From Alkalihalobacillus sp. YIM B00296 (GTDB taxonomy: Bacteria; Bacillota; Bacilli; Bacillales; Fictibacillaceae), in assembly GCF_020179385.1 (NCBI RefSeq), contig NZ_JAIBLJ010000002.1, positions 1 through 64,000 on the forward strand: a stretch of 64,000 nt of DNA. Direction: 5' to 3'. Made by a program: the position numbers and the translations under genes. Shown in pieces: positions 27,687 through 37,038 of the stretch. The notes beneath the pieces are model-generated. The model saw nothing but the letters and a program-made list of their open reading frames with translations, was not told the origin of the DNA and searched no databases. Positions within the stretch are counted from its first letter, which is position 1. Each line of letters starts with the position of its first letter.

Positions 27687-27746
27687 TCAGTTTCGGGAAC
27701 TGCCTCTCTTTAGCCAACATTTTTTCCCTAGTGTCTCAACCCACAT
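27687..27746 (-). CDS. Possible 19-aa leader peptide
   Basis: ATG 27744-27746 to TGA 27687-27689 encodes MWVETLGKKCWLKRGSSRN. AAAGGAGG lies 8 nt upstream. It precedes the first YrzI-like ORF by 28 bp and follows the terminator hairpin at 27777 on the same transcript direction, the position expected of a regulatory leader peptide. Independent function is unknown. Confidence 0.35.
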   Translation of the reverse strand: MWVETLGKKCWLKRGSSRN

Positions 27747-27776
27747 ACTGTCTGCCTCCTTTCATCTGATCCCATT

Positions 27777-27813
27777 AAAAAACGCCACAGGATTAACTCC
27801 CTGTGGCGTTTTT
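27777..27813 (-). terminator. Strong bidirectional terminator in front of the YrzI-like ORFs
   Basis: A perfect 14-bp stem, AAAAACGCCACAGG (27778-27791) with CCTGTGGCGTTTTT (27800-27813), 8-nt loop, A-run on one side and T-run on the other. It can stop transcription from either direction. Confidence 0.85.
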
Positions 27814-27856
27814 AGGCACATCTAGATATATTTATACGTCTAAAAGGCATAGGAAA

Positions 27857-27888
27857 GCCACAGGCAGTCGTCGACCTGTGGCGTTTTT
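27857..27888 (+). terminator. Second hairpin sharing the same stem sequence
   Basis: GCCACAGG (27857-27864) pairs with CCTGTGGC (27875-27882), followed by GTTTTTAA on the plus strand. The stem repeats the core of the hairpin at 27777-27813. T-run direction suits plus-strand transcription, but the only nearby transcripts run on the minus strand. Confidence 0.6.
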
Positions 27889-27915
27889 AACGTGTTTTAA
27901 TAACGGTTAAAATAA

Positions 27916-27996
27916 TTACGCTTGTTTCCCCGGTCGAACGTTTGAATTATTCAATTGAGCTGTATTGCCTTTTCCAATTGTGAATACGATCATCAT
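27916..27996 (-). CDS. Possible 26-aa small protein
   Basis: ATG 27994-27996 to TAA 27916-27918 encodes MMIVFTIGKGNTAQLNNSNV plus RPGKQA. AAAGGAGG lies 9 nt upstream, an excellent ribosome-binding site. It is followed by two terminator hairpins. The double Met start is shared with the YrzI-like ORFs downstream, but otherwise I see no relation and do not recognise it. Confidence 0.5.
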   Translation of the reverse strand: MMIVFTIGKGNTAQLNNSNVRPGKQA

Positions 27997-28065
27997 GTCG
28001 CTCGACCTCCTTTGGTAGATTTAACCTTCAGATTAAATTATAATCAAATAAGTTTGAAAAGTAAA

Positions 28066-28746
28066 CTAATTTTCAGAAAAAATGTTGCTTTTTCTTAGAA
28101 ATGGGTTTTTCCATTCCATTAATACCCCAAAATCAGCTGATTCTGGATCATCAAGGTAATTGGGAAGAAGCTTTATCGGAGAACGCCCAGCCTTCATTAA
28201 AAAGGAAACGACCGGATCGTCATGTTCACAGGTAATAATTCCATCTAGGTAGTTTTGCGGGCTCATTATATCTTTAACTTTATTATAACCAGGCATTCGG
28301 CTCCCACCTAAAACTGCCTCAAGCTGCAAGTGTACAACAAGGTGATAAAGGGATTGCATGAGCAATTTTCCGATACCCGACTTCCGGTACTTAGGGCGGA
28401 CACTAATATCCACAACATACAATACATTTCCATTAGGATCATGGGTGCCGATCGATCCGTTATCCGTAACTTCTTCCCACGTGTGCACTTCCCCATAATT
28501 GTTCACGATTAGGGTGGTAATTGACCCAGCTAGCTCACCGTCCACTTCTGCACAGATCGCTCCACCAGAAAAAATTCGTACGTGGTTAGCTAATTGGTCT
28601 TTTTTCCACCATAGGTCAGATGGAAACGGAGGAGGAAAACATTCCTTTTGAATATCGATAAGCTGATCGAAGTCAGATTCTTTATAGTTCCGGATCGTCG
28701 TTTTAAATGGTTTACCATCCTGAAACAGATACTGCGAAAAAAGCAT
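28066..28746 (-). CDS. GNAT-family N-acetyltransferase
   Basis: A 226-aa protein with the GCN5-related fold. IRNYKESDFDQLIDIQKECF begins the domain, and VVDISVRPKYRKSGIGKLLM is the acetyl-CoA-binding motif A (R/Q-x-x-G-x-G/A as RKSGIG). Start at ATG 28744-28746 is chosen since AAAGGAGG abuts an upstream in-frame GTG too closely. The substrate is unknown. It is a single gene bounded by the small-ORF cluster and by the yrhC terminator. Confidence 0.82.
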   Translation of the reverse strand: MLFSQYLFQDGKPFKTTIRNYKESDFDQLIDIQKECFPPPFPSDLWWKKDQLANHVRIFSGGAICAEVDGELAGSITTLIVNNYGEVHTWEEVTDNGSIGTHDPNGNVLYVVDISVRPKYRKSGIGKLLMQSLYHLVVHLQLEAVLGGSRMPGYNKVKDIMSPQNYLDGIITCEHDDPVVSFLMKAGRSPIKLLPNYLDDPESADFGVLMEWKNPFLRKSNIFSEN

Positions 28747-28893
28747 ATCGTTTGGCACCCTCCTTTAATGAATTCATTCACTTATTAGCTTTTCCCAGGG
28801 GAAATCCTGCTTGTTCTACGAAAAACACTTATAAAATCAAGAATTGCAGCTGAGTTTCCTGTGTTATTGCTAGAGAGTAAGCACCATCTCAAC

Positions 28894-28925
28894 CAAAAAA
28901 AGAAAGGACTCCAACCGTCCTTTCT
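28894..28925 (-). terminator. Terminator of the yrhC gene
   Basis: A perfect 9-bp stem AGAAAGGAC (28901-28909 with 28917-28925) is followed on the minus strand by seven T. It starts 7 bp after the yrhC-like stop codon. Confidence 0.85.
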
Positions 28926-28932
28926 AATAAGT

Positions 28933-29169
28933 CTATGATCCTTCATTCAATTGTTTCTTCCATTTTGAGATTTTCCGATAAAATAGAAGTGCGATTCCGA
29001 TCGATACATAACTTGTAATCAATAACGCGAGTCGGTCTATCGTCTCTTTGCCTTCAAACGGGATCATACTCCCAATATATAAAAATACACTTAACGATAG
29101 GAGTACAAAACTGAAACGTTTGAAATCCGCAATTTTATCTTTGGTATCCTTGATCATTTCCTTTGACAT
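28933..29169 (-). CDS. yrhC: YrhC-family small membrane protein
   Basis: A 78-aa protein with two membrane segments (FSFVLLSLSVFLYIGSMIPF and LITSYVSIGIALLFYRKI) and a basic C-terminus, as in the YrhC-like family. ATG 29167-29169 follows GGTGGGAG; the frame extends a few codons further without support. It lies downstream of mccB, exactly as yrhC does in B. subtilis, which is the main reason for the name. Function is not established. Confidence 0.72.
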   Translation of the reverse strand: MSKEMIKDTKDKIADFKRFSFVLLSLSVFLYIGSMIPFEGKETIDRLALLITSYVSIGIALLFYRKISKWKKQLNEGS

Positions 29170-29318
29170 ACTCCCACCCCTTACTCGTATCATCGTAACA
29201 TGATTCGTTTGATAGGATAAGAGATTATCAGAAAATTCCTTAAGTTACCATGGTATAGGTAAATGGAATTGCCTACAGCGTTCTTCACACTCAATGAGAA
29301 GGTAAGTCCTTACGTTCC

Positions 29319-30455
29319 TCAGCCTTCCAATGCTTGTTTCAAATCGTCGATCAAGTCTTCAGCATCTTCAATTCCTACCGAAATCCGCAAAAGGCCGTCA
29401 GTAATTCCGAGTTCATCACGACGATCTTTCGGAATGGAAGCGTGTGTCATCCGTGCTGGTGCGGAAATCAAGCTTTCTACCGCTCCAAGGCTTTCTGCAA
29501 GTGTAAAGTAACGCGTCTTGCTTAACACTTGGTCGGCACGTTCCTGGCTCCCAACATCAAACGAAATCATACCTCCGAAGCCGCCTGCTTGACGCTTAGA
29601 TAACTCATGACCTGGATGGGATTGCAAGCCAGGATAGAAAATTTTCTCCACAGCAAGATGGGATTCAAGAAATTCAGCAATCTTTTTGGTATTGCTTTCT
29701 GTCGCTTCCATACGGAGACCGAGTGTTTTGATTCCGCGGATCAACAGCCATGAATCTTGTGGCCCTAGAACTGCTCCAGCTGAGTTCTGGATAAAGTGCA
29801 GTTCTTCAGCTAATTCTTTCGAGTTCACAACAGCAAGACCTGCGACAACGTCACTATGTCCTCCGATATATTTCGTCGCACTGTGCAAGACGATATCTGC
29901 CCCATGTTTGATCGGTGTCTGCCAGTATGGGGTATTGAATGTGTTATCAACAATCAGTAACAGATCGTGGTTTTTTGCGATTTGGGAAGCTCCAGCAATA
30001 TCCGTCACTTTCAATAACGGATTCGTTGGCGTTTCTATATAGATCGCTTTCGTGTTGTCCTGGATTGCTGATTCAATATGATCAAGGTTGCTCGTATCAA
30101 CGAACGTAGATTCCAATCCTAAACGGTTCAGTACCTTCGAAACGAGCCGGTATGTCCCGCCGTATACATCATCGGTAAATACGACATGGTCACCTGTATT
30201 GAACATCATCATGATGGAGTTGATCGCGGCCATGCCTGAACCGAATGCAAAGCCTGCTTCACCCTCTTCAAGGTCCTTGATCAATTCTTCCAGGGCATAG
30301 CGGGTCGGGTTTCCTGTGCGGGAATACTCATACCCTTTAAAGTTTCCGACGCTTTCTTGTTTATATGTGCTCACCTGGTATATCGGAGTGGTTACTGCAC
30401 CAGTATGCTCATCACCGACGATACCAGCGTGGATCATTTTCGTTTTCGGCTTCAT
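29319..30455 (-). CDS. mccB: Cystathionine gamma-lyase / homocysteine gamma-lyase
   Basis: A 378-aa PLP enzyme that cleaves cystathionine to cysteine, 2-oxobutyrate and ammonia, the second step of reverse transsulfuration. YEYSRTGNPTRYALEELI, GSGMAAINSIM and the PLP-lysine segment VLHSATKYIGGHSDVVAG (Lys about 197) are all present. Its ATG directly follows the mccA TAG. Met gamma-lyase or cystathionine gamma-synthase would look alike, but the operon yrrT-mtnN-luxS-mccA-mccB fixes the role. Confidence 0.93.
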   Translation of the reverse strand: MKPKTKMIHAGIVGDEHTGAVTTPIYQVSTYKQESVGNFKGYEYSRTGNPTRYALEELIKDLEEGEAGFAFGSGMAAINSIMMMFNTGDHVVFTDDVYGGTYRLVSKVLNRLGLESTFVDTSNLDHIESAIQDNTKAIYIETPTNPLLKVTDIAGASQIAKNHDLLLIVDNTFNTPYWQTPIKHGADIVLHSATKYIGGHSDVVAGLAVVNSKELAEELHFIQNSAGAVLGPQDSWLLIRGIKTLGLRMEATESNTKKIAEFLESHLAVEKIFYPGLQSHPGHELSKRQAGGFGGMISFDVGSQERADQVLSKTRYFTLAESLGAVESLISAPARMTHASIPKDRRDELGITDGLLRISVGIEDAEDLIDDLKQALEG

Positions 30456-31379
30456 CTAAATGCCTCCTTGGTATATCTTTTTACTTAAGTAACGTTCACT
30501 GCTGTCTGGGAAGACCGTAACGATATGGCTTCCTGGCTTCGCTAGTTCCGCCTCAATCAATGCCGCATGAAGCACAGCTCCAGAGGAACTTCCAACAAGC
30601 AGTCCTTCTTTGGAGGCTAGCTCCTTGACCCGTTCAAAAGCATCCACATCTTCAATCGTATGGATTGCATCAAAGTAGCTTGTATCCATGTAATCCGGCA
30701 GGAATTCCATACCGATCCCTTCAGCCATGTGAGGGCCTGGTTCTCCACCATTCAGGATCGATCCCTCTGGTTCAACAATGACCGTTTTGATATCTTTATT
30801 CTGCTCTTTCAAATAACGGGCTGTGCCCATGAAAGTACCGCCAGTTCCTGCTCCAGCAAGGAATACATCCACTTTCCCATCAAGTGCTCCCCAGATTTCA
30901 GGCCCTAATGTTTTGTAATACGTATTTGGGTTTGCTGGATTGGTAAATTGCGCCGGATGATAGGAATTCTCAATTTCCTTTTCAAGTTCCTTTGCCTTTT
31001 CAATTGCCCCAAGCATCCCTTTTTCATTCTCAGTATTCACGATCCGGGCACCTAACGCACGCATTAATTCTTGCTTCTCAACGCTGAACTTTTCAGGTAC
31101 GACGAAAATGACGTTGATCCCCTTGTTGACAGCAGCAAGTGCAATCCCGATACCAGTATTGCCCGCAGTCGGTTCGATGACCGTCCCGCCCGGCTTAAGT
31201 TTTCCGCTTACGAATGCTTCTTCAAGCAGTTCTTTTCCTAGCCGGTCCTTGATACTTCCACCGGGATTGTAAAACTCAAGTTTTGCGAAAAGCCGTACAC
31301 CGTTAGGGAGGTTGAAGTTGGAGATCTCTACTAACGGCGTATGACCAATCAGCTCTTGAACGTTTTTAAAATACCTCAT
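30456..31379 (-). CDS. mccA: O-acetylserine-dependent cystathionine beta-synthase
   Basis: A 307-aa PLP enzyme that joins homocysteine with O-acetylserine to form cystathionine. The PLP lysine is in NPGGSIKDRLGKELLEEA (Lys near 44), with the substrate-binding loop EPTAGNTGIGIAL and the phosphate-binding GAGTGGTFMGTARYL. ATG 31377-31379 has GAGG 10 nt upstream; the 11 additional codons to 31412 would overlap luxS. It resembles cysteine synthase CysK; context with mccB and the AdoHcy-recycling genes indicates MccA. Confidence 0.92.
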   Translation of the reverse strand: MRYFKNVQELIGHTPLVEISNFNLPNGVRLFAKLEFYNPGGSIKDRLGKELLEEAFVSGKLKPGGTVIEPTAGNTGIGIALAAVNKGINVIFVVPEKFSVEKQELMRALGARIVNTENEKGMLGAIEKAKELEKEIENSYHPAQFTNPANPNTYYKTLGPEIWGALDGKVDVFLAGAGTGGTFMGTARYLKEQNKDIKTVIVEPEGSILNGGEPGPHMAEGIGMEFLPDYMDTSYFDAIHTIEDVDAFERVKELASKEGLLVGSSSGAVLHAALIEAELAKPGSHIVTVFPDSSERYLSKKIYQGGI

Positions 31380-31384
31380 GCAAC

Positions 31385-31855
31385 TTATTCCTCTCCAAAT
31401 ACATCTTTCCATTCGTTGCGTTTTTCGAGCATTTCACTCGCAATCTCTTTGGCCCCTTCAAGGCTGTGATTTGCTGCCCAGCCACATTGGACTTCGTTAC
31501 AGGCAGGAACTTCATCTGCATTTAGGACATCATTCAATGTCTTTTCCAACACGTTCATGATTTCTTCTTGGTCAGAGTGGTTTAGTACAGATAGATAGAA
31601 ACCAGTCTGGCAACCCATTGGACCGATGTCGATGACCCGGTCATGATGATTCCGGATATTTTCGGCCATTAAATGTTCGAGGGAATGAAGTCCTGGCATA
31701 TCCATATGCGCCTTGTTCGGTTGTTTGAAACGGATATCGTACTTGGAAATTTCATCACCATGTTGCCCTTTCGTTACACCTACCAGACGTACATATGGTG
31801 CACGTACTTTAGTATGGTCTAGATTGAAACTTTCCACATTCATTTTTTTAGCCAT
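31385..31855 (-). CDS. luxS: S-ribosylhomocysteine lyase
   Basis: A 156-aa iron enzyme that splits S-ribosylhomocysteine into homocysteine and DPD, the precursor of autoinducer-2. Metal ligands are in [14 protein letters not shown] (His, His of HxxEH) and in the later EVQCGW segment (Cys), and the catalytic Cys is in [15 protein letters not shown]. It overlaps mtnN by 8 nt and ends 5 bp before mccA, so it takes mtnN's product and hands homocysteine to mccA. In B. subtilis luxS is located elsewhere. Confidence 0.96.
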   Translation of the reverse strand: MAKKMNVESFNLDHTKVRAPYVRLVGVTKGQHGDEISKYDIRFKQPNKAHMDMPGLHSLEHLMAENIRNHHDRVIDIGPMGCQTGFYLSVLNHSDQEEIMNVLEKTLNDVLNADEVPACNEVQCGWAANHSLEGAKEIASEMLEKRNEWKDVFGEE

Positions 31856-32552
31856 GTTTCTTCAGCTCCTTTACCATTTTTAAAATCAATTCAGCGGAAT
31901 TCTTTGCAGCTACCTTCAAAAACTGATCGAAGGACATCGGTGCGTCTTTACCTGCAATATCAGATAAAGAACGGATCACGACAAAAGGTACCTCGAATTG
32001 ATGGCATACTTGGGCGATCGCGGCAGCTTCCATTTCGGCAGCAAACAATTCCGGAAACTTGCCCCGGATATCTTTCACACGATCAGCATCGTTCATGAAG
32101 GAATCACCAGATGCAATCAAACCTTTGACGATCTGCATGTCTGTAACGTTCTTTGCACTTTCTTCGGCAATTTGCACCAGCAATGGGTCAGGCATATAAA
32201 AAGCTGGTAATTGCGGGACCTGGCCGTATTCATATCCAAATGCCGTTACATCGACATCATGATGTCGTATTTCTGTTGAAATCACGACATCTCCGACATT
32301 CAAGTCAGGGTTGAAACCGCCTGCTGAACCTGTGTTGATCACATAATCCGGCTTATATAACTGATTCAATAGCGTTGTCGCAATTGCTGCATTCACTTTC
32401 CCGATTCCGGATTTCAATAGGATGATTTCCTGTCCGTTCAGTTTTCCGGTATAGAAAGTGCAACCTGCCATCGTTTCCGTTTGACAATCTTCAATCAACT
32501 CTTGCATCAAAATAACTTCTTCGTCCATTGCTCCGATAATAGCGACTTTCAT
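31848..32552 (-). CDS. mtnN: 5'-methylthioadenosine/S-adenosylhomocysteine nucleosidase
   Basis: A 234-aa hydrolase that removes adenine from S-adenosylhomocysteine and methylthioadenosine. [20 protein letters not shown] begins the protein; [19 protein letters not shown], the [10 protein letters not shown] ribose-binding segment and the catalytic Asp in [12 protein letters not shown] are typical. It is the second gene of the operon and overlaps luxS. Confidence 0.96.
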   Translation of the reverse strand: MKVAIIGAMDEEVILMQELIEDCQTETMAGCTFYTGKLNGQEIILLKSGIGKVNAAIATTLLNQLYKPDYVINTGSAGGFNPDLNVGDVVISTEIRHHDVDVTAFGYEYGQVPQLPAFYMPDPLLVQIAEESAKNVTDMQIVKGLIASGDSFMNDADRVKDIRGKFPELFAAEMEAAAIAQVCHQFEVPFVVIRSLSDIAGKDAPMSFDQFLKVAAKNSAELILKMVKELKKHG

Positions 32553-32564
32553 AACAACAATCCT

Positions 32565-33209
32565 TTACATATCTTTTTTTACAGCCTGGATCAACCACAC
32601 ATACCTGTTAAGACGCTCAAAGCTTACATCGAAACCATTATTTTCGAAGATCTTTGTTAGTACGCTCAGGGTAGTGTAGTACTCCGTCTGCAGATCGTGA
32701 AGCAAATTTTTATAACCTTGTTTTCTTACTCGTTCATGAATTCCTTTTTTTGCATCTTCATGTTCATATACGGTATCTGCAAACACAATTTTACCATTGT
32801 TACCAAGGAGCTTTCCATAATTATGGATGGCTTGTTCTTTTTCTTTATCTGTCAGGTGGTGGAATGCATACGTACTGACAATCGTGTCAATCGTCTCATC
32901 AAAGTCGGGAAAAGATAAGAAATCTCCATCGACCACTTTCAAATCGGGAAAACGCTCTGCTGTCTTTTCTCTCATCACCGGCGATGGCTCTACCCCGATT
33001 ACATTCAGCTTTTTATTGATCAAAACATTCGTCAAATTACCTGTCCCCACCCCGAACTCAAGAACCGTACCAGTTGATTCGCTCGCGACACGATCGAGAA
33101 TTTCTTCATACCGGTCAAATACCTCATGATATTCGTTATCTTTATTGGAAACAGTCTCATCATAAGATTCTGCCCATTTGTCAAAGAGATCGATAAACTC
33201 TCTCCCCAT
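32565..33209 (-). CDS. yrrT: SAM-dependent methyltransferase YrrT
   Basis: A 214-aa class I methyltransferase: GREFIDLFDKWAESYDETVS leads to motif I VLEFGVGTGNLTNVLI (about residues 46-61), with VIGVEPSPVMREKTAERFP and FDETIDTIVSTYAFHHLTD as motifs II and III. ATG 33207-33209 lies 10 nt after AGGAG. It heads the yrrT-mtnN-luxS-mccAB operon as in B. subtilis, where the operon is CymR-controlled; the AT-rich region just upstream (about 33230-33265) is where such a site would be, but I cannot define it. The methyl acceptor is unknown. Confidence 0.88.
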   Translation of the reverse strand: MGREFIDLFDKWAESYDETVSNKDNEYHEVFDRYEEILDRVASESTGTVLEFGVGTGNLTNVLINKKLNVIGVEPSPVMREKTAERFPDLKVVDGDFLSFPDFDETIDTIVSTYAFHHLTDKEKEQAIHNYGKLLGNNGKIVFADTVYEHEDAKKGIHERVRKQGYKNLLHDLQTEYYTTLSVLTKIFENNGFDVSFERLNRYVWLIQAVKKDM

Positions 33210-33347
33210 GTCATTCACACTCCTATTGTTAATCTTTATTATTCCTATCTTTATAGTATGAATTAAGTTCAATATGGCTACAACATACCACATTCCTTGT
33301 TCTCTGGCAATATAGTAACCGATCGAACTTTTACAGACATCTACCTC

Positions 33348-33405
33348 TTGACATAAAACAAGTCCGGAGAGTATAGTTAGATTCGTTAATTATTAGATTG
33401 TCTAA
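33348..33405 (+). promoter_or_regulatory. Promoter and candidate MarR operator for marR-MMPL
   Basis: A strong sigma-A promoter, TTGACA (33348-33353), 18-bp spacer, TATAGT (33372-33377), is followed by the inverted repeat TTAGATTGTCTAA (33393-33405) just past the expected start site. MarR proteins bind such short palindromes and repress themselves. Confidence 0.75.
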
Positions 33406-33430
33406 TCATTTAGGAATGGAGGTCTTTTTC

Positions 33431-33895
33431 ATGGACGGTTATTTATTGAATGAAATCATCCGACGTTATGAAAATGTTTCCTTTTCGGTACAGAAAAAAG
33501 CGGAAACATTGATTAAAGAAGAAATAAGTGAAGACTTGACGAGCGATCAGCATTTCGTTTTGAGATACATCCACTCAAAAGAAGAATGTACATCTACAGA
33601 GCTTGCTGATGTCTTCCATGTCAAAAAAAGTTCTGTTACGGCCATCATCAATCGACTCGTAAACCGGGGATTGATCGAGCGGAGGCGGGATACGGATGAT
33701 CGTCGTATCGTATACCTATCCCTTTCTGAGAGTGGCGAGGAACTATTTGAGCTATCACAAGAAAAAGTCCATAAGCTTGTAGCTTCCTTCATTCAAAAGT
33801 TTGACGAGGAAGAAATCATGCAGTTCATGAGTACTTATGAAAAATTGGATGGTTACCTTGATGACTTGATCAAAGGCAAGGAGGAAGAGAAGTGA
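33431..33895 (+). CDS. MarR-family transcriptional regulator
   Basis: A 154-aa dimeric repressor with a winged helix: CTSTELADVFHVKKSSVTAI (recognition region, about residues 55-74) and the wing GLIERRRDTDDRRIVYLSLS. ATG 33431 has GGAGG 8 nt upstream; longer open frames lack one. It overlaps the following MMPL gene by 4 nt (GTGA). The gene pair is inserted between yrrT and the yrzA-yrrS segment relative to B. subtilis, and the operator at 33393 suggests autoregulation. As the transporter is broken, the regulator may be without a target. Confidence 0.88.
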   Translation: MDGYLLNEIIRRYENVSFSVQKKAETLIKEEISEDLTSDQHFVLRYIHSKEECTSTELADVFHVKKSSVTAIINRLVNRGLIERRRDTDDRRIVYLSLSESGEELFELSQEKVHKLVASFIQKFDEEEIMQFMSTYEKLDGYLDDLIKGKEEEK

Positions 33896-36800
33896 AATTT
33901 GTCGTTAAAGCGAGATGGTTCATCATCGGGTTATGGGTTCTAACAATTTTCGCTTTAGTCTCCACGTCTCACAATATGGAAGACTTAGTCCGGGATAAGG
34001 GACAAATAAGTGTTCCTGACGGTTACACCTCTACCAAAGCAGATGAAATATTGGATGATGCGGCTGGTGAAGATGAAACCGGATCTCGGGTAGCCCTCGT
34101 TTTCCATAGTGAACAAGGACTTACAGATAAAGAATTAGCGGAGGCAGAACGTAGTATAAGAGAATTAAAAACCAATCAAGAAAAATTAGGAATAACAGAA
34201 ATAACAACGCATTTCGATACACCTGATTTGAAAGATCAACTCGTTGCAAAGGATGGGAAGACGATCCTTGTAGGTATCGATGTGAAATTCAATGATCGCA
34301 CACCAGCGGAAACACGTGATGATCTATATGAAACGATCGATTCAGCGAAGGTAGATCATTATTATACGAGCAGTTGGATGATCGATGAAGATTTGATTTC
34401 AAGTTCACAAGAAGGCCTGAAGAAGACGGAAGGCATCACAATCGTCTTTATATTATTGGTTCTCTTTCTGGTTTTCAGGTCAATCGCAGCGCCGATCATT
34501 CCATTGTTGACTGTAGGGGTGACTTATATCACATCCCAATCGATCGATCGTCGGCTTTCTCGTTGATCGGCTCGACTTTCCACTATCGAATTTCACCCAG
34601 ATCTTCTTGGTAGCCATCTTGTTTGGGATTGGAACGGACTACTGCATTTTACTTTTGAGCCGATTTAAAGAAGAAATCCCGCATCATGAAACGGTTGATG
34701 GAGCAATCCTTTCAACCTATAAGAACGCAGGACGGACAGTTGTTTTCAGTGCTTTAGCTGTTATGATCGGTTTCTCATCGATCGGGCTCTCAACCTTTAA
34801 ATTGTATCAATCTGCTGCTGCAGTGGCAGTCGGTGTCGGAGTATTGATTCTTGCCTTGCTCACGATCGTTCCATTCTTTTTGAAATTGTTCGGAGCAAAG
34901 TTATTCTGGCCTGCTAAGGGGAATCTTGAACATAAACAGAGTCGATTATGGGGTTTGGCAGGGCGTTTTACATTTGCCCGTCCGATGATTTCTTTATTGA
35001 TCGTCGTTTGCTCACCTTGCCGTTCTTTCTTACGTATGACGGGAAGCTTTCTTTCAATTCACTGAATGAGATTGGAAATGATTATGACTCTGTAAAAGCA
35101 TTCGATGTCATTTCAGATAGTTTCGGTCCTGGGGAATCATTACCGACAAAAGTGGTCCTTAAACATGATGAAAAACTTGATTCAAAAGAATATCTGTCGA
35201 TTATTGAAGAAATCACCCAGTCAATTGGAAGGATCGTAGGAATTGAGACGGTACGGAGTGCAACTCAACCAACAGGCACACAAATTGAAAACTTCTTCGT
35301 TTCGAACCAGGCTGAACAACTGAACAATGGAATCGGCGAAGGGAAAGATGGACTGAATCAGATCGGAGGCGGTTTAACCGAGGCTACTACTGAACTGAAA
35401 AAATCAGAGCCGGAACTGAATCTGGTATCGAGGATCTCATAACAGGAACGCAAGACTTACAATCTGGCTTCAATCAACTAGGTGGTTCCTTGGAGAAAAT
35501 TGAAGCAGGAATACGGAGCGGATCGGCTGGTGCAGGTGAATTACAAAAAGCGATCAAAGAAGCTCAAGCTGGTACCCAACTGTTAATTGACAAGCAAAAG
35601 GAGTTACTTGAAGGGTATCAACAGATTTTAGATGGTGTTTCCTCTCTATACCATGAATATAAGTTGATTCAAAGGAATTTAAACGACCTGTCCCAAGGTC
35701 TATCTTCCCTGCAGGGTGATTTGGAAAAGATTGGTGAAGATCATCCGGAATTGAAAAATGACAAAACATATCTTACGGCTATAGAAAAGAGTAAACAATC
35801 AGCAGGAGCTGTAAAACAACTTACAGATGGCATGAACACGTTGAATCAAAACTTAGACAGCATAAATACGAAGTTCCTCAAAGCTAACAATGGCTTTGAT
35901 AAGCTGATCCTCAAGCAAGAGGATCTGGTGAACGGCCTTAATCAAGTTTCACAACATCTCGGGAAATTGGAAAATGGCTTAAATCAAACGGCTGAAGGTC
36001 AAAGACAGGTCATTGATCAAGTTCCTGCCCTTTCCAACGGTTTACGTTCATTGAACAGTGGCCAACAACAACTCCTTGACGGATTTGAAGGCTTGGATAC
36101 CTAGATTAATGAACTGACGGATGGATTAGACCAGAGTGTGGATGGCCTGGACGAAATATCGAATGGATTGACTTCAGCACAAGATTATTTATCTTCATTG
36201 AGTAGGTCAGGCAATCAAGCGACAGGTTGGTACATCCCTGATGATGCTTTAGAAAGTGATGAATTCCAACAATCTTTGGATGCCTATATGACCAAAGAAC
36301 GTACGATCACGACATTCGATGTCATTTTTGCGGAAAATCCTTATTCCACCGACTCGATGGTTAAGGTGGCTGAAATTGAAGCGGCCATCGAGCGTTCGAC
36401 TGAAGGTACAGCCCTAGAAGGATCAGATTATGGCATCGGTGGCGTAACAAGCATCAATCATGACCTCGAAGGGATATCGAACGCTGACTATAGTCGAACG
36501 GTACTGTTTATGCTGATTGGAATCTCAATTATCCTGATCATTTTACTTAGGTCAATCATCATGCCAATCTATCTGGTGGCTTCACTAATTCTCACCTATT
36601 TCACTTCTATGGGGATGACAGAAGCGATCTTCGTTAACATTTTGGGCTATCCAGGCATCAACTGGACAGTACCGTTTTTCGGATTCGTCATTCTCGTTGC
36701 CTTAGGTGTGTACTACAGTATCTTTTTAATGGACCGGTTCAATGAATACAACGAGCTGTCGGTAAAAGAGGCGATGATCCTATCGATGAAAAATATGGGC

Positions 36801-37001
36801 ACAGTGATCTTATCTGCTGCTGTGATCCTTGGCGGTACCTTTGATGCGATGTATCCTTCTGGCGTCCTTTCGCTCTTGCAAATCGCTACAGTCGTTTTAA
36901 CCGGATTGTTCCTTTACTCACTTGTACTTCTTCCGTTGTTCGTCCCGGTCATGGTAAAATTATTCGGGGATGCCAACTGGCTGCCTTTCAAAAGGAACTA
37001 A
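33892..37001 (+). pseudogene. MMPL/RND-family transporter, multiply disrupted
   Basis: The reading frame of an about 1035-aa MMPL (YdfJ/YdgH-type) membrane exporter can be followed across four lesions. (1) ATCG occurs three times at 34539-34550, a 4-bp slip after TYITSQS; (2) near 35008 one T appears lost, after LLIVV and before LTLPFFLTYDGK; (3) near 35420 one A appears lost, after ELKKSEPEL and before GIEDLITGTQDL; (4) an in-frame TAG at 36102-36104. The two membrane bundles (about 34440-34900 and 36490-36970) and the coiled-coil, Gln/Asn/Leu-rich extracellular loop (about 35300-36200) remain recognisable. It starts at GTG 33892, overlapping marR. Sequencing error is an alternative, but neighbours are clean. 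Confidence 0.88.
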
Positions 37002-37038
37002 CCGTGTGTAGATTTGTGACTAGGAGTGTGAGAGAACA

